A stretch of DNA of 64,000 nt, from assembly GCF_963678635.1 (NCBI RefSeq), contig NC_087071.1, positions 39,318,797-39,382,796 on the forward strand. The letters are read 5' to 3'. Source of the DNA: Symsagittifera roscoffensis (taxonomy: Eukaryota > Xenacoelomorpha > Acoela > Convolutidae). A program made the position numbers and the translations under genes. Positions within the stretch are counted from its first letter, which is position 1. Each line of letters begins with the position of its first letter. This document shows positions 29,563 through 40,099 of the stretch, one piece after another. The notes under the pieces are model-generated. The model saw only the letters and a program-made list of their open reading frames with translations. It was not told the DNA's origin and made no database searches.

Positions 29563-29884
29563 TGGCTCAAAAACTATCCTTTTCTCAAAAACTAACCTGT
29601 TAAATGGGAGCTTAAAAAGTTAACTGAAAAAAAATCAGTTTTACCAGCCCAAATTGCTCTGCCTGCGTTAAAAAAATTGGTCTGAGAAATGGTTTAATTC
29701 AAAATGCTGCCCATTTTTTTTAAAGTTATTCTCTTTTTTTTCAAAAAAAAAACTGTTGATTCTAAGGTTCATGATCCAGTAAAACTAACATGATGCTTAG
29801 ACTTTCACTGCGCATTCTGTTCTAGGCGTTTTTTTTGGATAAGCTGATATGAACTTCAGAACTATTCTTTTCAAAAATATACCT

Positions 29885-30445
29885 TTCCCGGCTCGAGACC
29901 CCGCTCAAAACCGCTCAAGATTTGAGCGGTTTGAGCGGTTTTTCAGCAAGATTTGAGCGGTTTGAGCTTTTTGGTTGGTTTGGGCGGTTTTTTTTAGAAA
30001 AACCTCTCAAACCGCTCAAATCTAGCTTAAAAAACCGCTCAAAAACCGCTCAAAAACCGCTCAAAAACCGCTCATTTCTTGAGGTGATTTTTGAACGGTT
30101 TTTCAAGCAAGATTTGAGCAGTTTTTGAGCGGTCTTCCCGGGTCGAGGTCCCAGACTCAACGTTTCTCTTCTCTGCAAAACTCGAACAAACACGTTCATC
30201 CAGGGGCGACCAATATGTAGTAATTTTCCAAAAATTTTCCGAAGCATTTTTGACCAGTTCTTCGCGTCAAACAACCCCACCCCCCGCCCCAACTTACACC
30301 CCTCCCCCCGCAACGTACTCCCTCCCCCCAACGTACCCCCTCAACGTATCCAACATCCAACAAACCACCTCACCAACGTACGCAACGTACCCCCCCTCAA
30401 CGTACCCCCCAACCCACGACGTAACCCCCTCACGTTTAACCTCAC
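29885..30445. mobile_element. About 560-bp insertion: gagcggttt foldback plus C-rich tract
   Basis: Block I runs from the accttt to the cgttttag motif without this segment (near 19560). The insert begins cccggctcgagacc and has inverted terminal-type sequence gggtcgaggtccc near 30140. Between them the 9-mer aaaccgctc or its complement gagcggttt occurs more than ten times in both orientations. The right part (30277-30430) is C-rich. Confidence 0.7.
30277..30430. repeat. C-rich tract with repeated caacgtaccccc
   Basis: Runs of four to seven C alternate with acgta. The complementary strand therefore has many G-runs that could form quadruplexes. A G-rich tract with similar aacgtaaggggg words lies at 63530-63815. 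Confidence 0.75.
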
Positions 30446-31194
30446 TTCGTTTTAGAAATTTTTTCATTTTTTTGAAAACTACTAGCTTTATCTGATAACA
30501 AGGTTTCAATCTAAAAAACTCAAAGTGCGGACTGCAGAGGATATACCCTGGCTTTAGTGGAGAAAACATGGATTCAGAATTCATTTCAAATTTTTGAATT
30601 TTTTTTCGACTGTTAGAAACTGTTTCACTTTTTCGAAAACTACGCAACCAAATCTGAGATAAAGACTTGAATTAAAACATCGAGTTTTAGTTTTACTTTT
30701 AGAAATATCGTATAAGTCCCTTCCTAGTTAGAGAAAAACTAGAGTTGAGCCTAAAGTCCATTTTTTTGAAATTCTGAAAGTTACGCATTTCCGTATCAGT
30801 ATAATATATGGTGAAAAGTATAAAAACCGGTAGATCCAGCATTAACTTGGCCCCTACTTTAATTCAAGCGTCCATTGCGATGTAACTTTTGTGCACATGT
30901 GAGGACGTGCGACTCCTAATCAACACATCGGGTGTTCAAATCTGGAACATTTAAATAGTTTTTTTATTTTTTTTTGTCGGTGGATTTTTTCTGCATAATT
31001 TTGGCAATTTTTTGCCATTAATTCTTTTTGTTGCATAGCTCTATTTGTTACCAGTGTTAGTAACATTACAAGCAGTAGGGGAATAGATATGGGAATGTGA
31101 TACTTCTATTCTTAACAATTTTTTTTAGGAGTATTTTTTCCTTCTTTCATTTTTTGCATGTTTAGGGCTCTTAATTTAATTTTTTTTATCTCAC

Positions 31195-31770
31195 CTGTTG
31201 GGTCGAAAACAGACACGCCACATGTGCTTAAAGAATTCTTCAATAATAGGGTAAGCTCCGTCGCAAATAGAAAATGAGCGTTACACACCAGCACTTTATC
31301 TTCTTGGTCAGCGCATAGATTTTCTTTATCTTCTTGGTCGGCGCATAGATCTTCTTTATCTTCTTGGTCGGCGCGTAGAAGTAAAACTTGATGTGCTATC
31401 TTCGCGAAAAAAAGCAGCAGCATAGTTTTTCCTGACCCTTTGCAGCCATCAACTATTAGAGGCAGAGATCCTGTTTGGTTCGGGTTCATTAGATGGTCAA
31501 CCACAAGTTTTAAGATTTCTATTTGCTTTGCTGTCCACAAGACAATTCTTTTTTTGCCATCAAACTTGATTTTGGAAGCCTCTTCCATAATGCTCTTCAA
31601 ATGAGAGTTGAAACCTTCGAACTGACGTTTTTTCTTTCTAAAAGCTTACATGTAATTAGTATTCATTTTATTGTGAATTATCGCACCAGACCCATCAAGT
31701 AACATGAGAGCGACTAATCGCGCTACACGAAGGTCAAATACATCTGTGTCGATATTATGGTTGGGTAGTC
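31195..31770 (-). pseudogene. Truncated helicase N-terminal exon, copy C
   Basis: Practically identical to copy A: same TAA upstream of the printed Met (31600), same three repeats, same donor and same junction at the left of the NERD part. Near identity starts at about 30660 and ends at about 31815. The neighbouring parts of blocks I and II are clearly more diverged. Confidence 0.8.
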
Positions 31771-32465
31771 TTGGCGTGTTTTTTGGATAAGCTGATATGA
31801 ACTTTAGAACAATTCTTTTCAAAAGTTTTACCTTTTTGTTTTAGAATTTTTCTCATTTTTTGAAAATTTTTTGCTCTATCTGATATTAAGAATTCAATCT
31901 AAAAAACTCGAAGTGCGGATTGCAGAGGATTTACCCTGGCTTTAATGGAGAAAACATGGATTTAGAAATCATTTCAAAATTTCGAATTTTTATCGACTGT
32001 CAGAAACTGTTTCCCTTTTTTGAAAACTACGCTGCCAAATCTGAGATAACGACTTGAATTAAATTGTCGAGTTTTAGTTTTCTCCTTTAAGTCCCTTCTT
32101 AAGTAGAGAAAAACATCAGTTGAGCGTAAAGTCCATTTTTCTGAAATTCTGAAAATTACGCATTTCCTTATCAGTATAATATATATGATGAAAAGTATAA
32201 TAACCGGTAAATCCAGCACTACCTTGGCCCCTACTTTAACCCAAGCGTCCATTGTGATGTAATTTTTGTGCACATGTGAGGACGTGCGACTCCTACTCAA
32301 AACATCGGGTATTCAAAACCGGAATATTTAAATAGTTTTTTAAAATTTTTTGGTGGTGGATTTTTTCTGCACAAACTTGGCAATTTGTTGCCATTAGTTT
32401 TTTTTCTTGCGTAGCTCTATTTGTTACCAGTGTTAGTAACATAATAAGGGTAGGGAAAGAGATAT

Positions 32466-32633
32466 TTAAGATAAAGATCATTTATCCACGGGGGAAAGGA
32501 CCAACACAAGAGCTGTATACAGCTCATCACGGCGAACGGCTGTTGTGCCCCTGTTAAAGAACTACATGCAATTATTTTTTTTGGTTATTTTTCTGGGCTG
32601 GGTAATCTTGCTTCACCCTCAAGCAATGAGCGC
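32466..32633. mobile_element. 168-bp insertion with gatat target duplication
   Basis: Block I reads agatatggg, while block II has agatat, then 168 extra bases, then gatatggg. The insert contains a short palindrome (gagctgtatacagctc) and a GC-richer core. It looks like a short non-autonomous element. The family is not recognised. Confidence 0.65.
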
Positions 32634-32747
32634 GATATGGGAATATGATACTTCTATCCTCAACAAGTTTTTTTTCAAGGAGTTTTTTTTTCCTTACTTC
32701 ATTTTTTTTGCATGTTTTGAGCTCTTTATTTATTTTTTCTATCTAAC

Positions 32748-34013
32748 CTGTTGGATCAAAAACAGACACGCCACAAGTGCTTAAGGAAATCTTCAATAAT
32801 GTGGTAAGCTCCGTGGCAATTAGAAAATGAGCGTTACACACCAGCACTTTAACTTCTTGGTAGGAGCACAGATCTTCTCTATCTTCTTGGTCGGTGCATA
32901 GGTTTCGTAGAAGTAAAACTTGCCCTGCTATTTTCGCGAAAAAAAAAGCAGCAGCATAGTTTTTCCTGACCCTTTGGAGCCGTCAACTATCAGACGCAGA
33001 GATCTCGTTTGGTCCGGGTTCATTAGATGGTCAACCACAAGTTCTATGATTTCTATTTGCTTTGCTGTCCACAAGACAATTCTTTCTCTGCCACCAAACT
33101 TGATTTGCCAAGCCGTTTCCATGATTCTCTTCTAACGAAAGTTGAAACCTTCGATTTGACGTTTATTCTTTCTAAAAGCTTGCATAAAATTAGTATTCAA
33201 TTTATTGTGAATTATCGCACCAGACCCATCAAGTAACATGAGAGCGACTAATCGCGCTACACGGAGGTCAAATACATCTTTGTCGATATTATGGTTGGGT
33301 AGTCCAGCTAAGTAGCGTCCCCATTCTAGGGAGAAGTTTTTCCTCGTCAGCTGAGTTTTGCTTAAAATAAGAATGTCAGTTTTTCCAATAAAAGAAAGCG
33401 ATTAGAATCGTTCTTTGCTATCGTCATGCAGCAAGCAAACCACAGGGTATGTTGGCATAGATCTAGCTGAGTTAGTTTGACCATACTAAATTAACAAACA
33501 TATGAAGTTGCATTGTTGATTAAGGTCTCCTTGAATTTGTTGAGGTGCCAAATCTTTTCCTTCACTATTTTTAACAACAAAAACGAAAAACACTTTGGTT
33601 GAATGCGCTAGAACGGTATCAATTTCAACTTCAGCAACTCTTGAATAGAAGATTTTAAATCCGATCAGAATTGGAAACACGAGCACACCTTTTTGTTTCT
33701 CATCATGCATCAGCATTTGGTACAATTTAGTTTCACTAGGTTCTCTTTTTAGAAGTAGGATCATGTCTCGTTGCTCTTTTTTCGACATTTGAGTGCCGTG
33801 TAAGAACAATCGAGGAACTCTGCCCATTGGAACTGACGAAACTTTCTCTTCCCAGTTTGGACACTGCTCATGTAGTATTTTAAGCATTTTTTCATTGTCA
33901 TAAAAGGAAAAATTTGATCCTGCCGGGATTGGAATTTGGAAATTATCGAGTTCTTGAAAAAACTGCTCCTCTTGTGCAACCTCTTCAATTGGCGAAGCTG
34001 CCATGGTAGCCAT
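32748..34013 (-). pseudogene. Helicase N-terminal exon, copy D
   Basis: Starts MATMAASPIEEVAQ, colinear with copy B, and keeps the NERD EIDTVLAH and FVFVVKN blocks (again without the catalytic Glu). A TAG replaces a Glu codon after CNFICLLI (33486). Further on, the Q-motif and Walker A (GSKGSGKT) are readable at 32928-33122 in another frame. Only about two degenerate 10-residue repeats follow. The exon length has the wrong phase for splicing to the Walker B exon, so this copy is dead. Confidence 0.85.
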
Positions 34014-35330
34014 TTAAGCTGTAGGAATTAATCAACTTCAAACAGTAAAGGCTGTAATTAACAAAAATTGTATATTTTGAATGTGCTTCGTTTGGTGGAC
34101 AATGTTAAACTGTTGGTCAAAAAAATCAAAAAATATATCTTTTGAATGTTTTTTTTCTACTTTTGACGCGATTCGACGCTTTTACCTTCATTTTTTTGCC
34201 ATAATATACACATTTCAGATGCTTTGCTCAAAAGAGCTGTTATGTTTTACCTTTCGTTTTACGTAAACAATCAGGCCAGCATGCATTTTTGTTAGCTTTC
34301 TAAAGTTGAATTTTATCACCAGTTTTTTTGATCACAAACTATTATGACGATAAATCATATCACAGCATAAGAAGAACCAGAAACCAGTAAATTATAAAAT
34401 TGCAAAACATTTTTTGTTTGTTTTGTATTTTTGAAAAAATGTATTTTTTGATGTTATTTTATAGAAGTTTTGGCATTCTACAGTTTTCACCCACAGTACA
34501 TAGATACCAATTTCATATAATCATAATGATTTCAGAAAATGTGCAATTACACAAAACGAAGTTTTTCTTTTTGTTTTGAACAAACATGCCAGCTTAACAT
34601 ATATCATAGCCAAGTTAAGGTAAACAGATCAAAAAATTAAAGTGAACAAAAAAAATAGTTTTTCAAACTCCCAAGAAAAAATAAATGGCCTTGAAGCTCT
34701 TTTGGTTTCTAAAACAATCTATGATTGACAATTTGTTGATGAAATTAACCCAATTTGAAAAACAGTTTGAGAAAACTGGATCAATAGGTAGTTTTTTGTT
34801 TTTCGCTAGGTAATCTGAAAAATTTATTTCATTTTAGAAATTAGAAGTTAATCACGTCTTTTGTAATTTCTATCTTTTTTTTTCGATAGTGGTTTTTGTC
34901 ATCCTTTTAATAACTAAAATGAGCTGAAATGAACAAGAAATCAAAAGTCCACCTGCAAAAAAATAAGTTTGAGCTGAACAAATTTGAAGACTTTTCCTGA
35001 AAAAAAAAGAAAAACTAAAAAAAAAACATTATGTCATAAACTTCAAAAAAATGAGATTGGGCTGTACGGTAGAAAAACGAGCCGGTAATTGGGCAAAAAA
35101 CCGTTGACAGCACTGGCAATGGATCACTAAAAATCGATTACGGTTATTAGATGTTTCATGTGTTCGAATTCTGTTTTTATGTAGTTTCAACAAACCTTTA
35201 TTTGTCATAAGTTTCAAAATTTTTTCAATCTACTGACTTTTATATAGCTAAATGAAGAAGACCGAAAAATTTTGCAAAAGAAATTTTTTTTTCCTAGAAC
35301 CAACTATAAAATTGATAAAACATACAAAGC
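34014..35330. other. Upstream region of helicase copy D
   Basis: Non-coding and colinear with 23249-24560. No gene seen. Confidence 0.5.
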
Positions 35331-36750
35331 TAACACTGACAATTACTTATAGTGCTGAAACTACTCCCAGTTTCAGCACCGGAGCAACTTGAATATATAA
35401 TTTAGAATACAGTTGTTCTCCTGTGGAACAAGTTTTAGATAACTAACTCGCAAATACCAGTACACACGTGGATCTATCAGAGTTTCTTGCTTCTCAAGGG
35501 ATCTCATCCTTTCATCCTTGTTCCCTTATCTAAAAAAGGACCATAATTTTTCGAAAACTAAAAACATATAAATTATTTAATCTTTAAATCAACTTTTTAA
35601 GTCTTTTAATTAACTCAGGTTTTTTACTCAAACATTATCAAGGCCTATCCTTGCTTTGTTGCAACCTAAAATCCCTTAATCCCTTAGGCCTATCCTTGCT
35701 TTGTTGCAACCTAAAATCCCTTAAGCCTTATTTGCTTTTTAAATTTTGAATTAAAACTACACTTTAACTCATTTAAAAACTAATTGATCATGAAGCCTTC
35801 CCTTGGATCTATCAGAATAATCTTGTTCTCGCGAACCCTAGAAAAAACGTTTAACGACCTCAAACACCAGTTCACTCTCCAACTTTTATAAGCGACCCGG
35901 GACTAATTGAGTTTTTTTGAAAAACGAACTCTTTAATTGATACAAACAGCAAAAAATTTCCGTTACTCAGCCTCCACTTGAGCCCATCCTTTTAGCTGAC
36001 CAAGGCTAAAACACATCATGAACTTAGTAAGAACAATAATAGTACCTAACGATTTACTTGCGTTCTAGTTACACCTGAAACTTGTCGATTGATTTACTGT
36101 TCTCCAACCCTTGATCACAAAATCATAACCCTAACTAAGATTAAGACACTATTACTTAAAACAAATTTTAGCCACCGAGAAAGTAATACATCGTTTTATT
36201 TAATTGACATACTCTCTCCCCAACCCGTATATCTTGACGACATATGAACCAAGATTAGGATAACCTCACAACAATTGTTAGAAACAACATTTTTGAAAAC
36301 GAAATTTCTAACCCTTGGATTTTGCAACCATCATTCTAAACTTTACGTCAAGAGATAATTTATCAAAAAAAAACAAACAACAATACTCCACAATTCTTTA
36401 ATGAAAAATTTGCGATCATTTAGTCACACCACATAAACAAAAAACAAGATATATCAGAAGGAAAAACCAAACGAGAAAAAGGCAACTATAGCAAAACAAA
36501 TTGAGCGAAGTTTTTCCAAAACACGAAACGCAACTAAAAAATAAAAACTCCAGGATCTAAAGGACTCACTGGACAAAAATGATCAAATAAACTTACAAAA
36601 ATTTTTCTTTTATCACAATTCACAAGTCCGTCATTTATATAAAGTGAACACAGAATAAAAAAAATATTACCTTTGTAAGCATTAAGACTCTATAATTGAA
36701 ATCAACCAATTAAGCACATTAAAAGTTACACAGTAACCGTAATCCCACGA
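35330..36750 (+). mobile_element. 5' LTR/leader region of a third family member (element 3)
   Basis: Plus orientation. It has the perfect 11-bp hairpin at 35352-35379, then a deletion at about 35470 compared with 24720-25325, then the leader with CCAAGG-type palindromes. A 45-bp unit is tandemly repeated at 35641-35730. Near 36330 the block before ORF0 is recognisable (caaccatcattctaaac), but the ORF0 start codon is ACG (36345). Confidence 0.7.
35641..35730. repeat. 45-bp perfect tandem duplication
   Basis: The text aggcctatccttgctttgtt starts at 35641 and again at 35686. The units agree over nearly their whole length. Confidence 0.9.
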
Positions 36751-36754
36751 AAAA

Positions 36755-38800
36755 ATGATTCAATACGACGATATTTTTGACGTTGACTCTATTCTTTCCT
36801 TTGTCGTTCTTCCACAAAGCGATCCCGCTAGAAGGCAGGTACAACTTTGTCGTAATTTGATTGCAAAATTATTTGAAAAAACAAGCAGCCCCTGTAAGCA
36901 AGAATTTCCTGAAGTAAAATCAGAAGACAGTTCCTTAATCACTGTCTACCAGGCATCAGTAAAATCATGTCATTGTGTAGTATTTTTATTATTGAAATAC
37001 TACCACCACATCGAATCACAACTCCAAATAAAAACAGATGATATAGAATTACATTTCTCAAGTTTTTTTCACAGAATGCATCAAAAACATTCAACATCAG
37101 AATTCAAAATGAGCAAACTCAATATTCACAGACGATGTTTTCGCTCTCATTTAGATTTATGTATTTATACTAGAGTCAAGTGACACTTTTTCATATCACA
37201 ACCACAAACATCTCGACATTCAAAAGTAAGACAAGAAATAATTTTTTTTCCGCAATTTGTAGACTCAAGTCGTGAAACATTCCTTAAAATTGATATATCA
37301 CAAATAGTAAGAGTCGATCAATAAAAATTTCTAGCATATTTCACAAAAGGTTGTTTTCAACAAATTTTAGATTTAATATCACCAGCCAGACAAAATTTCT
37401 GACCACAAATTTCAAGTGATGAAACATTTATAGCAGATGAAACAGACTAAGTATGGTATCCTGAATGGTCTCATATTTTATTTCTTGATATTATTAATGA
37501 TAAATCAAGTGAAACAATTATAATTATTTCTATACACTGAGATTATCTAATAGTAACTCCATTGACAACAGATAAAACACCCTTGAACTATAGCACAATG
37601 TTCAATGATAGGACAAATGATAATAGTATAACTTCAATCTTTATAAAAACACAAAAAATCCTTAATGAGATTAGAAAACTGACACAACAAGAAAATCAAA
37701 CTGCATCACACTTTGCAAATGATGAAGTAGCAGAGAGAACCCCTACAGCAATATAACAAATGTATTTTTTCCTATTCATCCAACACTCAAAACACCACTT
37801 AACAAAAATACTTCTTTCCACAAACAACCTTGTAATCAACAGTAAAACCATCCGTTATTCCAAATGTACTCCCAGACACCTAGACTAATGACTAAACACG
37901 ACAAAACAACAAACAAAAACAAACCAAAAGAATTTTTTTTCCAAATCACAACTATGATTTTACAACAAATAAGAATTTTCGCAACTTAACAGTAAAACCT
38001 CCATACACAACACGAAAAAAACACACCCAACAGATGTCAAAACCAGCATCTCAATAAAAATTTAATAAGAAAAAACAGAAAAATCTACTGAAAGTGCATT
38101 TTTTTAAGATAATAAAAATCCAACAATTAGACAATTTACAATAAGTCAACCATACTACTCTGAGGATGAAGATTACTTTAGCCACAATCAACAACAATAC
38201 AATAACAACCAACGAAAAATTGCGTGCTATATATAGGACCAACCAGGTGATATTTACCAACCAGATATTTTTGAACCTAATTTGAATTCAGAACAAACAA
38301 GACAACCATGAGAACGTTTTCTCTACGACAAAACTTGGCACAACCAGTTAACAACAAGCGAACGCAACATCAAACAAACACTCCAGGTTATCAACCTAAC
38401 GATTGAAAATTGAAATTCTATTAACTTATCACTCACAACAACACAAAACTAAAATTACTCAACTTACAAATTTTACACAATACCAAACAGCAGAACCACT
38501 TCAAATGACAAGGAATCTATATTTTAGGGGTGGATCATCCATAAAATCCTTCTAAAAAACTACTTATGGTTTTCATGGAACAGACCCTGGATATTCAGTA
38601 GATGACTACATAATTACAGTCATGGCGAACCCAATTTTAAACATAGGTCCAGAACCATTAAACCCACCACTTCATCAAACTTGAATACATAGGCGTACAG
38701 CGTTAATTCAACCCACACTTGAAGGCACATTTCGAAAAAGTTTTTCAGTTTTACCCAAAGAAACTCAGTCCGACTGAAAAAGATTGACACAAGAACTTTC
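36755..38800 (+). pseudogene. Gag remnant of element 3, running into the gap
   Basis: The first open piece (36755-37183) starts MIQYDDIFDVDSIL and contains SPCKQEFPEVK, equal to the Gag start of the other copies. Later pieces keep short Gag blocks in changing frames. Near 38570-38800 the capsid domain is readable (GTDPGYSVDDY type, then the ILNIGPEPLN block) up to the gap. Many stops are present. Confidence 0.8.
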
Positions 38801-39000
38801 NNNNNNNNNNNNNNNNNNNNNNNNNNNNNNNNNNNNNNNNNNNNNNNNNNNNNNNNNNNNNNNNNNNNNNNNNNNNNNNNNNNNNNNNNNNNNNNNNNNN
38901 NNNNNNNNNNNNNNNNNNNNNNNNNNNNNNNNNNNNNNNNNNNNNNNNNNNNNNNNNNNNNNNNNNNNNNNNNNNNNNNNNNNNNNNNNNNNNNNNNNNN
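38801..39000. other. Assembly gap of 200 N
   Basis: A run of N of round length, so its true size is unknown. The rest of element 3 could lie here. Confidence 0.99.
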
Positions 39001-39560
39001 TTCACAATTTTCCTCACGTTTCACGCATAATAATCAAGTCCCTTTCCATTTATTTGTCTTCACTTAAAAAAATTGAAAATCAACAATACTTCTACACTAA
39101 CCAAAAGTGAAATCTTAGGTTATCTCCATCTGACGTTTTCAGACGTGAACGTCCTTTAAAATAGCATAAGTTTTAACCAAACTCTGTTTAAAAATTTCAA
39201 GATGACTGATAGATCATGCAGATTGATTAGTAGATGAACAAAAGCTATAATTTGCGTCGAGAATTTTTGTGGTGCAAACCAAAACACGAATGGTGAATAG
39301 TTTTCAGAGGCAATAGAAGCATATGCTTATCTGGTATACAAACATGTGAAAAACACGAACAAAACACACATTTTTGAAGCAGTTTTCTCGCCAAGAAGTC
39401 ATTTTAATTTCTATATTATCAGGTTGTTCAATTGATGTACGGAAAAACAATGAATACTAGCACTATCTCTTAAATCAGCCAAGGGAAAACTATTGAACAC
39501 CTATATATACAGTAGATAAAGATAAAACACGTGTTCATTATGTTTTCGTTTCAAATTTAA
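39001..39560. other. No gene seen
   Basis: AT-rich sequence right of the gap. No homology to the element 1 family or the helicase blocks was noticed. Confidence 0.5.
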
Positions 39561-39563
39561 ACA

Positions 39564-40096
39564 AGACTGCTCGTATCAGGGCGAAGCCCTGAATGTTCCG
39601 ACTGCCTTTTAACGTTTACGGAGCAGTAATAACCTATGAAAACAAAATGTAATAAAATAAAATGAAAAATTTTTTTTTCTAAAATTTGAATTTTTTTTTA
39701 ACGAAAATCATCCCTCCACACGCCATATCAAGTACAAAAGGATAGATTTCGCTCCTTGTAACAAATCAATTACGGCAAAAAAGCTTCTTTTAACCAACTT
39801 GGAACAATTCTAAGACGGATTAACTCTCCGCTTACGCGTTAATAGCGCGAAATATATATCGCGCGTTAGTTGTCCCAAATTGGCTAAATTGGCAATCTTT
39901 AAACCCCCATAACTTTACGAAAAATGATCCCAGCTGAAATATCTTTTCAAATGTAAGCTCAGAGCAACAATACCTTTTGAATTATATAAAAACATTCTGT
40001 CAAAAATGGCTAGTTAAAAAGTCGAAATTTGTCTGAAGAAAAAAAAACCAACCCCGAGCACAAATATTCCACTACTTTCGTATCGAAAGTCGGAAC
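39564..40096 (+). repeat. Dispersed repeat R1, copy a
   Basis: About 530 bp starting gactgctcgtatcagggcg and ending cgtatcgaaagtcggaac. Near the start is a small hairpin, CAGGGC-GAA-GCCCTG. In the middle is a CpG-rich inverted-repeat segment (cgcttacgcgttaatagcgcg). There is no coding capacity. Other long copies lie at 49643-50178, 55484-56009 and 56463-56985, with fragments at about 45960-46035 and 55082-55240. Confidence 0.85.
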
Positions 40097-40099
40097 AAA

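Noticed and set aside
29922-30331. ORFs rich in Phe/Lys/Arg or Gly in the foldback insertion
   Set aside because: They are readings of the repeated gagcggttt word and the C-rich tract.
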